A program made the position numbers and the translations under genes. Below the pieces are notes generated by a model. It was not told the DNA's origin. It was given only the letters and a program-made list of their open reading frames with translations, and did no database searches. DNA of 64,000 bases from Eubacterium brachy ATCC 33089 (lineage in GTDB: Bacteria > Bacillota > Clostridia > Peptostreptococcales > Anaerovoracaceae), in assembly GCA_000488855.1 (NCBI GenBank), contig KI535284.1, positions 372,001 through 436,000 of the forward strand, in the 5' to 3' direction. This document shows, in pieces, positions 35,398 through 45,311 of this stretch (positions within the stretch are counted from its first letter, which is position 1; each line of letters begins with the position of its first letter).

Positions 35398-37773
35398 TCA
35401 TTGTTTCAATGTAACGATTGTGACTCCATGTCCTCCTTCGTTATACTCCCCATACCTGTAACTGTCAACCTGTTTATTCCCCTTCAGCATGTCATGAATC
35501 CCTTTCTTCAAAACACCCTCGCCTCTGCCATGTATGATAGTTATCTCTTTGAGTTTTGCCATGAATGCATCATCTATATACTTTTCAGCTATATTCAAAG
35601 CATCATGTAAATTTTCACCTCGAACGTTTACACTCCGAGAAATTCCCTGTGTCTTACCCTTATATAAACTGCCATAATTTGCCTTGGTCTTCGGTTTGAT
35701 TTTCTTTCTTCCGTCGGCTATGATTTTAAGATCTTTCGCCTTGCACTTTATTTTCATCATTCCGACTTGTACCGGAATTTCTCCCTTGCCGTCCGGCAAC
35801 CCTACTATCTCCCCATTCTGACCTAACTTCAACACCTTTACTCTATCTCCGATTTCTACGTCATCTATGGAAATCGGATTCTGATTTTCCTCGATGATAA
35901 ACGTCTCTCTGTATCTGCCGGCTGCATCTTTGATCTTTCGTTTAGCATTTTCAAGACGTCTGTTTCTTTCTCCCAAACTTTCTACTTTTGCCAAATCTTT
36001 AATTTCATCTTGTGCTTTCTTCGCAACTTCCTTCGCCTCTCTGAGAATTTTTCTCGCTTCTTCCCTTGCTCCGGATAGCATTTTTTCTTCTTGTTTCTTG
36101 GCTTTTTCGAGTTTTTCTTCCATCTGCCTCTTCTGTCTGTGAATTTCTACGTTCAATGCAATAGCTTCATCTCTTTCCATTTCCGCCTGTTTTTTGTCGT
36201 TCTCAATAGCAGATATCACTTCCTCAAAGGCTATATCTCCCTTGTCCAGAAAACTTCTGGATTTCTCGATTATTTCTGAACTCAATCCAAGTTTTGAGGA
36301 AATTTCAAAGGCATTTGATTTTCCGGGCACACCGATTTCAAGCACGTAAGTCGGACTGAGCGTCGCCACATCAAATTCCATGGATGCATTCTCCACTCCG
36401 TCTTCTTTTAACGCATATTTCTTCAATTCCGTATAGTGGGTAGTCGCCAGTATTGTAGCACCTTTTACTCTCAGACTTTCCAAAATGGAAATCGCCAATG
36501 CCGCACCCTCGGCAGGATCTGTACCCGCACCCAATTCATCCAGCAAAACCAGCGTGTTTTCTCCAGCTTCCTCTACTATTTCCACGATATTCTTCATATG
36601 GGAAGAAAACGTAGACAAACTCTGCTCTATGCTTTGCTCGTCACCGATATCTGCAAAGATTTCTCTATACACGGGAATTTTGCTCTGAGACGTTGCCGGT
36701 ATGTGCAATCCCGTCTGTGCCATCATAGACAACAATCCTGCTGTTTTCAAGGTGACGGTTTTCCCACCTGTGTTAGGTCCGGTTACAATTAGGGCATCGT
36801 ATCCGTTTCCTACTTTTATATCTATCGGAACGACTTTTTTCTCATCTATCAAAGGATGTCTTGCCGATTTTAAATCCAATACGCGATTTTTACTCAGTTG
36901 AGGCCTTTCCGCATTTTGTTTCTGAGCCAACTTGCCCTTCGCCATAATGACATCCAGCTGTGCCAATATATCCTGATTGTTGATCAAACTCCTGCCCACT
37001 TCTCCAACTCTCTGCGACAGTTCCTTTATAATCTTCGCAATTTCAGCCTGTTCAGACAATTCGAGTTCTCTCAGCTCATTGTTCATGTTCACAATTATCT
37101 GAGGTTCTATGAATACCGTCGCTCCTGAGCCGCTCTGATCGTGAATAATCCCCGGTACCTTGCTCTTGTGCTCCTGCTTTACCGGGATTACATATCTACC
37201 GTCTCTAACTGTAACAATGGCATCCTGCAATACGCTTCTGTTATCGCTCCTTGTTATTATGTTGTGAATTCTCGCCTTGATGCTGTCATTTTGTCTGACG
37301 ATGCTTCTCCTGATCCTCCTCAACTCGGCACTGGCATTATCGCTTATCTCCTCTTCGTTCTCAATGGATTTATCCAAGTCCTCTTCCAAATTTTTAAATG
37401 TTTCTATGACCTCTATTAAATCTGCAATTATCGGCAAATCCGGCACGTCATCGCCGATGTATTTTTTCACATCTCGAGATATCTTCATGTTGTATAGGAC
37501 TTTAAGCAGTTCTGAGATTGCCAGAGTTCCACCTTTTTGTGCCATTGTAACATAATTTTTAACATCATAAAAATTCCCAAGGGGAAGAGGCCCTTTGAAA
37601 ATGATTAACCTGGTTGCCTCACCGGTTTCATCTAAGGCATGCTCTATAATCCTCGGGTCTTTTAACGGTACCAGCTCCGATATTATTTCTCTTCCCACAT
37701 CGGAATCGGCTTCGTTTTTCAAAAGCTCAATAATCTTGTAATACTCCAAAACTTTCAAAGTTTTTTTGTTCAT
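35398..37773 (-). CDS. mutS2: Endonuclease MutS2
   Basis: MutS2 of 791 residues. Walker A GPNTGGKTVTLKTAG, Walker B LVLLDELGAGTDPAEGAAL and the long coiled coil (about residues 510-620, EEVISAIENDKKQAEMERDE region) are present. The C-terminal Smr domain has VNVRGENLHDAL and IIHGRGEGVLKKGI. In Bacillota MutS2 is linked to ribosome collision rescue and to control of recombination. It overlaps the end of zapA by four bases (ATGA). Confidence 0.96.
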   Translation of the reverse strand: MNKKTLKVLEYYKIIELLKNEADSDVGREIISELVPLKDPRIIEHALDETGEATRLIIFKGPLPLGNFYDVKNYVTMAQKGGTLAISELLKVLYNMKISRDVKKYIGDDVPDLPIIADLIEVIETFKNLEEDLDKSIENEEEISDNASAELRRIRRSIVRQNDSIKARIHNIITRSDNRSVLQDAIVTVRDGRYVIPVKQEHKSKVPGIIHDQSGSGATVFIEPQIIVNMNNELRELELSEQAEIAKIIKELSQRVGEVGRSLINNQDILAQLDVIMAKGKLAQKQNAERPQLSKNRVLDLKSARHPLIDEKKVVPIDIKVGNGYDALIVTGPNTGGKTVTLKTAGLLSMMAQTGLHIPATSQSKIPVYREIFADIGDEQSIEQSLSTFSSHMKNIVEIVEEAGENTLVLLDELGAGTDPAEGAALAISILESLRVKGATILATTHYTELKKYALKEDGVENASMEFDVATLSPTYVLEIGVPGKSNAFEISSKLGLSSEIIEKSRSFLDKGDIAFEEVISAIENDKKQAEMERDEAIALNVEIHRQKRQMEEKLEKAKKQEEKMLSGAREEARKILREAKEVAKKAQDEIKDLAKVESLGERNRRLENAKRKIKDAAGRYRETFIIEENQNPISIDDVEIGDRVKVLKLGQNGEIVGLPDGKGEIPVQVGMMKIKCKAKDLKIIADGRKKIKPKTKANYGSLYKGKTQGISRSVNVRGENLHDALNIAEKYIDDAFMAKLKEITIIHGRGEGVLKKGIHDMLKGNKQVDSYRYGEYNEGGHGVTIVTLKQ

Positions 37774-38327
37774 TTATTTTCGCCTCTTAGTTTTTCAAGT
37801 TCGCTCTTAATTTTTATATTTTCCATCTGCAAATCAAAGAAATTGTTTTCCAGTTCTCTGTACTTATCTCTGGCTTCCTTTATTTTCTGCTCTGTTCCTC
37901 TTTCAATTTCCTGCCTCATGCTACCTTGACCTTGAAGAATCTTTTTAATTTCCTTTTCCTTGAGTTCCAACTTTGTTTCCAGATTGACTTTGTCTTCTTT
38001 TAAATCTCCAACTGTCTCCTGAAATTCTTGAAAACTCTTTTTCGTCTCCTCCCAGAGGTTCATATACCTTTGAGCATCTTCAAGTCTCTGTTCAGCCAGT
38101 TTAAGCGAATCCTTAGCATCTTTTTTCAGCTCAAAATACTCCTTTGCGACGTTTATAGCCGATAACACCGCTAAGGAAGTCGTAGGCAATTTACTTCCTA
38201 CCATCTCGTCAATTTCTCTCATTCTCTGGTCAACCCAAGAAGCTATCTGCACTATTTTTTCAGGTGACTCATCTCCCGAAATAGTGTATTCCTGGCCAAA
38301 AATATTAACTGTTACTTTATTGCTCAC
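37770..38327 (-). CDS. zapA: Cell division protein ZapA, long form
   Basis: Protein of 185 residues. NKVTVNIFGQEYTISGDESPEKIVQIASWVDQRM is split by the conserved N-terminal fold, and KLPTTSLAVLSAINVAKEYF is the helix that follows. ZapA proteins are usually near 90-110 residues; here a long coiled-coil tail (EDKVNLETKLELKEKEIKK) is added. It bundles FtsZ filaments at mid-cell. It sits between pheT and mutS2, as in B. subtilis and other Firmicutes. Confidence 0.88.
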   Translation of the reverse strand: MSNKVTVNIFGQEYTISGDESPEKIVQIASWVDQRMREIDEMVGSKLPTTSLAVLSAINVAKEYFELKKDAKDSLKLAEQRLEDAQRYMNLWEETKKSFQEFQETVGDLKEDKVNLETKLELKEKEIKKILQGQGSMRQEIERGTEQKIKEARDKYRELENNFFDLQMENIKIKSELEKLRGENK

Positions 38328-38336
38328 AGTTTCCTC

Positions 38337-40913
38337 CTAAATATCTCTTAAAACCGCATTAACTTCTCTATTCAATATTTCCAAAATTTTATTATGAACT
38401 TTTGTAGTTTCCTCATCGGTAAGAGTCTTATCCTTATGTCTGTAAGTAATTGATAAAGCTACGCTCTTCTTACCCTCTTCCACCTGATTTCCTCTATATA
38501 TATCAAAGATTTTCACCTCTTCTATGATTTCGTGGTCAAAGTTTTCGATTATATCCACCAGTCTGCCAACGGGTATTTCATCATCTACAATAACAGCTAT
38601 ATCCCTGACCATAGCAGGAAACTTAGGTAGAGCTTCATACGCTATCTTCTTATCGGCGATATCCACAATTAAATCGAATATCATCTCACATCCGTATGCT
38701 CTGGTTGCCATGCCGTATCTTTCCTGCACATCGGGATGGAATTCTCCCATTATACCCACTTCCACTTTGTCTTCATGTGCGACGGTTTTCAGAGTTTCCA
38801 TAAGCTCTTTCATAATCCGAATTTCATCTCCATTCCTGCTGTCAAACCGATTCTCCATGTCTATTTGAGCTTTTATGGAATCCATCATCCTTTCTTTATT
38901 CTTTCTGTTCTTCTCCCCCATGTCTACTAAAATTCTGGCACATCTACCGGGATGATACAACTTGTATCCGCTCTCCGGAACTAATTCAACTTTTTCGAAA
39001 CCGAAGCTGCCAAGCATCTCTTCCACAATTCCCTTCATCGTGAAGAAGTCTTCGTCTTTACCGTAAGCACCTATGGATAAATGAGTGCTTTCTGTCGGAA
39101 GTTCTTCTTCGTTTAACAAATTCTTTATGAAAGTAGTTCCAATTTCAAAGGCTCTCACTTCCGGAATATTTCTCGCAAAATTTCTCCCCAACACCTCCAA
39201 CATGCCCGCTGTCAAAATGCTCCTCATCGCAGCGGTATCTTCACCCATCGGGTTAATCAATTCTACCAAATATCTTTCCCATGAATCTTCATCTATATTC
39301 ATATTATTCAGAATTTTTTCGTTTGTAAAGGATGATGTCTGTATTTCATTAACTCCTATCCCACATAAAATATCTCTTGCCGCCTCTCTCATATCCCAAT
39401 TTTTATTGGGTATTTCCGTGGTGACTTCTTTTGGGAAGCTCATAGGTATTTTATCATATCCGTAAATTCTCGCAATTTCCTCAACATAGTCCACCTCTAT
39501 CTTCAAGTCTCCTCTAAACGTCGGCGGTGTAACTATCATATCATCTCCGCTACCTTCAACTTTAACTCCAAGGCGCTCCAGTATATCCACCATTTCCTCT
39601 CTGGATAGATCTGTTCCTATCACATTGTTGATTTTGCTCACTCTGACGGTAATTTGCTGTGACTGATAAGGATCGTCATAAACATCTGCAATTCCTTTAA
39701 CTACCGTACCGCATCCCAGTTTTTCTATCAAGTGGCACGCCCTGTTGGATGCCTCTTCACACAGATTGGGATCAACACCTTTTTCATATCTTCCCGATGC
39801 TTCCGTTCTCAGACCTAATTTCTTTGAAGTCATCCTCACGCTATGACCGTCAAAGTTGGCAGATTCCAATACGATAGTGGCAGTATCGGCTGTTACTTCT
39901 GAGTTTAATCCACCCATTATACCTGCAATCGCCACGGGTTTTTCGCCATCGTTTATCATGAGCATGCCTGCAGTCAAAACTCTCTCGCTGCCATCCAAGG
40001 TCGTAAATTTTTCCCCTTCTGATGCCATATCGATTACTATTTTTCTATCCGACAGGTTTTCTATGTCAAAAGCGTGAAGCGGCTGTCCGTATTCCAACAT
40101 TACAAAGTTGGTTATATCAACTATGTTGTTTATAGGTCTCATACCCGCTGCCATCAACCTTTTTTGTATCCACCAAGGAGATGGTTCTATTTTCACATCC
40201 TTTATAACTCTCGCTGTATATCTCCTGCACAACTTTGAATTTACTTCCACGGAAATGTAATCGCTGATATTCTCATCGTTTCCAATTACATGTGTGTTGG
40301 GCATTTTCACAGGCCTTTTAAACGTTACCGATGCCTCCTTCGCCATACCTATCATCGAAAGGCAATCCGCTCTGTTAGACGTTATCTCAAAATCGATTAC
40401 GTAATCTTTCAGCTCAAGGGCATCTATGAAATCTAAACCTATTTTATCATCCCAATCTCCGGTTAATACCCATAGACCATTTTTGATTTCCATAGGAACC
40501 ACTTTATCAGGAATCCCCAGTTCCTGTGCTCCACACATCATACCGAAAGATTCGATACCTCTCAGCTTCCCTTTTTTTATCTCTACACTCTTTCCGTTTT
40601 TATCCTCAATCGGCAATTTACTGCCGATTATCGCTACAGGCACATATGCTCCTTCCGTCACATTTGGAGCTCCCGTAACTATTTGAATGGGCTCTGATTC
40701 TCCCACTTCCACTTTACAAACTACCAATTTATCCGCATCAGGATGCTTTTCTATCTTTAAAACTTTACCGAGAATTACTTTTTCAACACCCGCGCCAATT
40801 TCTTCATAGGTGTCTAAATTAGACCCGGTCATTATCATCTTTGAACAAAATTCCTTGATATCTATATTATCTAAATTTATGTAATCTTTTAACCAATTTA
40901 ACGATACTAACAT
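38337..40913 (-). CDS. pheT: Phenylalanine--tRNA ligase beta subunit
   Basis: Beta subunit of 858 residues. The tRNA-binding OB domain (KLVVCKVEVGE), the B3/B4 editing domain, B5 (RGDLKIEVDYVEEIARIYGYD), the catalytic-like core and the C-terminal FDX-ACB domain (PKFPAMVRDIAVIVDDE) are all present. It is longer than the usual 790-810. The extra length is mainly an insert of about 50 charged residues at 667-715 between ILVDMG and VEVGIMGEFHPDV. I place the start at the ATG at 40913 (MLVSLNWLKDYI), with GGGAGG upstream. It lies ten bases after pheS. Confidence 0.95.
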   Translation of the reverse strand: MLVSLNWLKDYINLDNIDIKEFCSKMIMTGSNLDTYEEIGAGVEKVILGKVLKIEKHPDADKLVVCKVEVGESEPIQIVTGAPNVTEGAYVPVAIIGSKLPIEDKNGKSVEIKKGKLRGIESFGMMCGAQELGIPDKVVPMEIKNGLWVLTGDWDDKIGLDFIDALELKDYVIDFEITSNRADCLSMIGMAKEASVTFKRPVKMPNTHVIGNDENISDYISVEVNSKLCRRYTARVIKDVKIEPSPWWIQKRLMAAGMRPINNIVDITNFVMLEYGQPLHAFDIENLSDRKIVIDMASEGEKFTTLDGSERVLTAGMLMINDGEKPVAIAGIMGGLNSEVTADTATIVLESANFDGHSVRMTSKKLGLRTEASGRYEKGVDPNLCEEASNRACHLIEKLGCGTVVKGIADVYDDPYQSQQITVRVSKINNVIGTDLSREEMVDILERLGVKVEGSGDDMIVTPPTFRGDLKIEVDYVEEIARIYGYDKIPMSFPKEVTTEIPNKNWDMREAARDILCGIGVNEIQTSSFTNEKILNNMNIDEDSWERYLVELINPMGEDTAAMRSILTAGMLEVLGRNFARNIPEVRAFEIGTTFIKNLLNEEELPTESTHLSIGAYGKDEDFFTMKGIVEEMLGSFGFEKVELVPESGYKLYHPGRCARILVDMGEKNRKNKERMMDSIKAQIDMENRFDSRNGDEIRIMKELMETLKTVAHEDKVEVGIMGEFHPDVQERYGMATRAYGCEMIFDLIVDIADKKIAYEALPKFPAMVRDIAVIVDDEIPVGRLVDIIENFDHEIIEEVKIFDIYRGNQVEEGKKSVALSITYRHKDKTLTDEETTKVHNKILEILNREVNAVLRDI

Positions 40914-40923
40914 ATGGTCCTCC

Positions 40924-41946
40924 CTATTTGAATTGCTCAATAAATCTCATGTCGTTTTCGTACAGCAATCTGATATCATCAATTCCGTATTTCAACATCG
41001 CAATTCTCTCAACACCCATGCCTGCTGCAAACCCGGTATACTTTTCCGTATCTATTCCGCCTGACTGATGAACGTGCGGATGGGTTATACCGCATCCCAA
41101 AATTTCAATCCAACCGCTGCCTTTACACACATTGCAACCGCTGCCACCACATTTAAAACAAGAAACGTCCATCTCCGCACTCGGTTCAGTGAACGGAAAG
41201 TGGTGCGGTCTGAACTGAGTCTTAGTTTGAGGTCCAAACAGCCTCTTTGCCATGTAATCCAAAGTTCCCTTTAAATCTGCCATGGTTATTTCTTCTCCTA
41301 CCACCATGAGTTCTATCTGATGGAAAGTATGGTTATGAGTGGCATCAGGCGTATCACACCTGAAAGTTCTTCCCGGTATGATTATTTTGTAGGGAGACCT
41401 CAATTCCTGCTCGGCTCTTATCTCTGCGGAAGATGTATGCGGTCTCAGCACTACATCTTCTTTTACGTAAAATGTATCCGTCATATCCCTCGCCGGATGA
41501 GTTTCAGGCGAATTAAGTCCGTCGAACGTATTGAACACCGTATCTATTTCGGGTCCTTCATAGACCGAATATCCTAAACTTTTGAAAATGTCTACAACTT
41601 CGTTTATAACCTGGGTAATCGGATGTTTCACCCCCATCTTCCTTCTTTTGCTCGGAGCTGTAACATCGATTTTTTCCGCCTCCAATTTTCTCTTTTTTTC
41701 AGCCTCCTTCAATGTTTTCATCTTTTCCGCAATCAGCTTCTCCACCTTGCTCCTCGCTGCATTTATAATCTGTCCTGCCTCTTTTTTAGCATCTGCGGGA
41801 AGTTTTCCAAGCTCCTTCATCATCGCTGTAATCTCCCCTTTTTTGCCCAAAAATCTGACTCTATTTTCATTTATTTCCGATACGCTGGCGCTTTTGTCAA
41901 CAGCTTCCTTGGCGGTTTTTATAATCTCATTCAACTTCTTCTGCAT
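40924..41946 (-). CDS. pheS: Phenylalanine--tRNA ligase alpha subunit
   Basis: Alpha subunit of 340 residues, the usual length. An N-terminal coiled coil (IIKTAKEAVDKSASVSEI) is followed by the class II motifs: HPARDMTDTFYV, RPHTSSAEIR, FRCDTPDATHNHTFHQIE and GFAAGMGVERIAML. It forms a heterotetramer with PheT. The gene is 22 bases after the methyltransferase gene and shows no T-box, so expression probably depends on upstream promoters. Confidence 0.97.
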   Translation of the reverse strand: MQKKLNEIIKTAKEAVDKSASVSEINENRVRFLGKKGEITAMMKELGKLPADAKKEAGQIINAARSKVEKLIAEKMKTLKEAEKKRKLEAEKIDVTAPSKRRKMGVKHPITQVINEVVDIFKSLGYSVYEGPEIDTVFNTFDGLNSPETHPARDMTDTFYVKEDVVLRPHTSSAEIRAEQELRSPYKIIIPGRTFRCDTPDATHNHTFHQIELMVVGEEITMADLKGTLDYMAKRLFGPQTKTQFRPHHFPFTEPSAEMDVSCFKCGGSGCNVCKGSGWIEILGCGITHPHVHQSGGIDTEKYTGFAAGMGVERIAMLKYGIDDIRLLYENDMRFIEQFK

Positions 41947-41968
41947 TTAAATATGTTCCTTTCCAAAT

Positions 41969-42781
41969 CTAACCTATGTGCAAAGCCAAATCGTATATCA
42001 ATATTCCTGCTGCCACTGAGGCATTTAACGAATCTACTCCTTCTCTCATAGGAATTTTTGTGGTTATATCGGCTTTTTCCAAAAGGGTTTCGGAAACGCC
42101 GCTTCCTTCATTTCCTATTATAAGGGAAACGTTCTTCCCCCTCTTCCATTGTTTTCTGTCTTCAATCTTTCTGTAATTGCACTTGGGAGTTCCAACATCG
42201 GTTCCGACGATCAGATTTCCAATTTTTCTCGCAACTTCTATGGCATCTTCTTCGCTATCTACTGAAAGTATCGGTATTCTCATCAAAGAATTCGCTGCTG
42301 CTCTCACCACTTTCGGAGAGTAACAATCCACGGTTCCTTTAATCGCAACAATCCCTCCGTATCCGGCAGCATCTGCCGTTCTGAGAATGGTTCCCACGTT
42401 TCCCGGATCTTGCAATCTGTCCAAAATCACAATGTCTTTGCCCTTGATTTTTTCTTCAAATTCTTCTCTGTCGATATTTTCTTTGTAAACGACTGCCAGA
42501 ATACCTTGATTCGTTTCAGTGTGGGTAAGCTCCTTAAAAAGCTTACCCTTGATAAATATCGGTGTCTCCCATTTGTGACTGATATTCAAATCCTTCTCCA
42601 TACTGCATATCACCGTGTGGACCTTTTTCCTGTCAATGGCTTCTTTCACCATCTTCTCTCCTTCGACGACGTACAGTTTCAGCTTATCTCTGAATTTTTT
42701 GGAACTCAAACTCCTGCACATTTTATATAGTTTATTTTCCTTTGATTCTATTATCTTCTTTTTGCTTTCAATACCATACAT
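41969..42781 (-). CDS. TrmH-family RNA 2'-O-methyltransferase
   Basis: SPOUT methyltransferase of 270 residues. An N-terminal substrate-binding domain (VEGEKMVKEAIDRKKVHTVI) precedes the knotted domain with DRLQDPGNVGTILRTADAAG, IIGNEGSGVSETLL and MREGVDSLNASVAAGIL. The target is probably 23S rRNA, but the position cannot be told from sequence. The location next to pheS is conserved in Firmicutes. The start is not certain. Confidence 0.9.
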   Translation of the reverse strand: MYGIESKKKIIESKENKLYKMCRSLSSKKFRDKLKLYVVEGEKMVKEAIDRKKVHTVICSMEKDLNISHKWETPIFIKGKLFKELTHTETNQGILAVVYKENIDREEFEEKIKGKDIVILDRLQDPGNVGTILRTADAAGYGGIVAIKGTVDCYSPKVVRAAANSLMRIPILSVDSEEDAIEVARKIGNLIVGTDVGTPKCNYRKIEDRKQWKRGKNVSLIIGNEGSGVSETLLEKADITTKIPMREGVDSLNASVAAGILIYDLALHIG

Positions 42782-42824
42782 AACTGTTCACGTCGTCTAC
42801 ACAAATATCGTTCAACCTGTCCAT

Positions 42825-42850
42825 ACACAAAAGCCGGACTCACATCCGGC
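42825..42850 (-). terminator. Terminator of the dcw cluster after ftsZ
   Basis: On the minus strand GCCGGA and TCCGGC form a perfect 6-bp stem around a 6-base loop, followed by TTTTGTGT. It lies about 175 bases after the ftsZ stop. The rest of that gap shows nothing clear. Confidence 0.7.
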
Positions 42851-43024
42851 CAACAATTAACTATATTTTCCCTTAGGTTTACACCTGCAATATGCTTTTC
42901 CTTAGCTCATTGAAACTGCCACATTATATAAAATACTTAAAGATACATTGCCCACTTCCCGATTTTCAGAAAGCTACATGTCACTCGTATTCCTTGCACG
43001 AAGAAATGTACGAGCTGTGAGTAA

Positions 43025-44161
43025 TTATTTCAAAAATGAAGGCACATCAAAATCTGAGGCATCATCGCCATCTTCATCTATTATCTTTTTAATGGAACTG
43101 CTTTCTGAAGAGACTTCCTTCGCATCATCTGAATCTGTAACTTCAGCAATTTCTTCGTCAAAAGACAGCTCAGTTCTATCTGAGAAATTGCTGGGTCTGT
43201 TTTCAAATCCTGTAGCGATTACCGTTATTCTCATTTCATCTTTGAGATCTTCCTTGATAGATGTTCCGAAAATTATAATCGCATCTTGATCTGCCACATT
43301 CTGAATCAGAGTAGATGCTTCACTCACATCTAACATTCCCATATCTTGACCACCTGCGATGTTCAACAAAATAGCCTTGGCACCTGCGACTTGAGTTTCA
43401 AGCAATGGACTTTCAACGGCATTTTTAACCGCATCCTTGACTTTGTTTTCTCCCTTACCTTGTCCGATGCCCATGTGAGCGACTCCTCTGTCACGCATTA
43501 TGGTCTGTACGTCAGCAAAGTCCGCATTTATCAAGCTGTTATCGCTTATCAATTCGGTTATGGACTGCACGCCGTGTTTTAAGATTTCATCTGCCATTCT
43601 CAACGCTTCCACCATGGTAGTGCTCGGTTCTGCTATGGTCAGCAGCTTGTCGTTAGGTACTATTACAATCGAATCCACAAACTGTTTCAGAAATTTAATT
43701 CCCATTTCTGCGTGTTCCGATCTTCTGCGTCCCTCAAATGAAAAAGGTCTTGTAACTACACCAACTGTTAAAATACCCATATCCTTAGCAATTTTTGCAA
43801 CTATAGGTGCTGCACCGGTACCTGTACCACCGCCCATTCCGGCAGTTACGAATACCATATCAGCTCCCGACAGCAATTTAGATATATCTTCAACATTTTC
43901 CTCTGCCGACTTCTGTCCAACTTCCGGATTTCCGCCTGCACCAAGTCCCTTAGTTAATTTTTCTCCTATTTGCAGCTTGCTCTCAGCCCTACTCATATCC
44001 AGATCTTGCTTGTCTGTATTCAAGGCTATGAAGTTCACATTTCTCAACTCAGCTTCTATCATTCTATTAACAGCGTTACAACCGCCACCACCGACGCCCA
44101 CAACGAGAATTTTGGCTTTTCCCTTGTTGTCTACTTCAAATTCTAAAAAAGATCCGCTCAT
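43025..44161 (-). CDS. ftsZ: Cell division protein FtsZ
   Basis: Tubulin-like GTPase of 378 residues. [15 protein letters not shown], the tubulin signature [13 protein letters not shown] and [10 protein letters not shown] are complete. The C-terminal tail ends DFDVPSFLK, the peptide that binds membrane anchors. GGAGG lies eight bases before the ATG at 44161. It is the last gene of the dcw cluster and has its own likely promoter. No ftsA is adjacent, so SepF or another anchor may be used. Confidence 0.98.
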   Translation of the reverse strand: MSGSFLEFEVDNKGKAKILVVGVGGGGCNAVNRMIEAELRNVNFIALNTDKQDLDMSRAESKLQIGEKLTKGLGAGGNPEVGQKSAEENVEDISKLLSGADMVFVTAGMGGGTGTGAAPIVAKIAKDMGILTVGVVTRPFSFEGRRRSEHAEMGIKFLKQFVDSIVIVPNDKLLTIAEPSTTMVEALRMADEILKHGVQSITELISDNSLINADFADVQTIMRDRGVAHMGIGQGKGENKVKDAVKNAVESPLLETQVAGAKAILLNIAGGQDMGMLDVSEASTLIQNVADQDAIIIFGTSIKEDLKDEMRITVIATGFENRPSNFSDRTELSFDEEIAEVTDSDDAKEVSSESSSIKKIIDEDGDDASDFDVPSFLK

Positions 44162-44202
44162 TAAATTTTCCTCCATTTTATATGGTACTTAAAATATACG
44201 TA

Positions 44203-44211
44203 ATTATAACA
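44203..44211 (-). promoter_or_regulatory. Predicted extended -10 promoter of ftsZ
   Basis: TGTTATAAT on the minus strand is an extended -10 with a perfect hexamer. No good -35 is present. It lies in the 86 bp gap between ftsQ and ftsZ and would allow separate expression of ftsZ. Confidence 0.5.
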
Positions 44212-44247
44212 TATTTCCGGTTAACATTGTAGTATTTAATATAAATT

Positions 44248-45306
44248 TTACTTAAAAGTTGGAGTGAAAGAAATTACTCCTTCCTTCGTCACATTCACAG
44301 TACCTCTCTTGATGTTTTTATTATACACATCGACCAACACGCTTTTTAAGTTTCCGTTCTTCAAGTTTTTCATGAATCGATCATAATTTCCTCTGACATA
44401 TAATGTTCCGTAGACGTTGCACTCTATGTCTTCTTTCTCTATGGATATGCTGCTGAAAAACAGATCGCTCTTTTCCATTTCCTTGATGACATCAAGGCTT
44501 TTTCGAAACACTTCCTTGTCTTTAATCTCAACAATTTCGCCTTTATCCATGTTTTTAATTATGACATTTCTTATTTCGGTTACTCTAGGTCTCGTCTTAC
44601 TCAATCTCAACACAGTACCGTCATCATCCAAAACCACATATTTCTCACCATATGGCAATACAGCTTTCTCGCGTCTTTCAGTGATTGTTATATTTACCTT
44701 AGACGGGAAAACTCTGTCTATGTCAATATCTTTATAGTATGGATTTTCCCTCATCTTCGCCTTTATCTGACTCTTGTTTATAAAGAAAATGCTTCCTCCC
44801 GTTTTCATTCCACTCTCTTTAAATACGGTTTCTTTCGATATCTGTTTATTTCCGCTAATCGTTATCTCTCTAATTTTGAAATAGGGTAACCTCATGACGT
44901 AAACTGCAACGCCTGCTATAATAGCGATGAAAATCGCAGCGACGAGAATTCTCTTCATCCTTTTTCTCTTACCGTTTTTTGCACTTCTCCCATGCCTGAT
45001 TTCTTCGAAGTCTTCATCGATTCTATCTTCCGACATCTGCTGATCGACATTTGAGAAAACGGATATTACATCGAAATCATAAGTCTTTTCATCGTCGCTT
45101 TCTCTGCAGTTCTCCTCACCTGCAACCTGATACTCATCGAAACCGTCGTGCTTGTTGCCCTGATATTCACCCATTTCCGACGATCCGTCTCCATCTGTTA
45201 CCGTAAACTGATCTACCTCATCGTCATCCATATCTCTCATACTGTCAAATTCAGCAGTTTTTCTCATTTCTTGAAATAATTTCTTTTTCTTCTTTCTGCC
45301 AAACAT
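44248..45306 (-). CDS. Cell division protein FtsQ/DivIB
   Basis: Protein of 352 residues. The first 115 residues are hydrophilic, acidic at first and then basic (KNGKRKRMKR), and should be in the cytoplasm. One membrane segment (ILVAAIFIAIIAGVAVYVM) follows. The outer part starts with the POTRA domain (YFKIREITISGNKQISKETV), then the beta domain. It recruits late division proteins with FtsL. The gene lies between murG and ftsZ. Confidence 0.9.
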   Translation of the reverse strand: MFGRKKKKKLFQEMRKTAEFDSMRDMDDDEVDQFTVTDGDGSSEMGEYQGNKHDGFDEYQVAGEENCRESDDEKTYDFDVISVFSNVDQQMSEDRIDEDFEEIRHGRSAKNGKRKRMKRILVAAIFIAIIAGVAVYVMRLPYFKIREITISGNKQISKETVFKESGMKTGGSIFFINKSQIKAKMRENPYYKDIDIDRVFPSKVNITITERREKAVLPYGEKYVVLDDDGTVLRLSKTRPRVTEIRNVIIKNMDKGEIVEIKDKEVFRKSLDVIKEMEKSDLFFSSISIEKEDIECNVYGTLYVRGNYDRFMKNLKNGNLKSVLVDVYNKNIKRGTVNVTKEGVISFTPTFK

Positions 45307-45311
45307 ATCTG

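Noticed and set aside
40924-42860. A T-box leader for pheS-pheT or the methyltransferase gene
   Set aside because: No TGGNACCGCG-type T-box sequence was found on the minus strand; only the ftsZ terminator hairpin is present.
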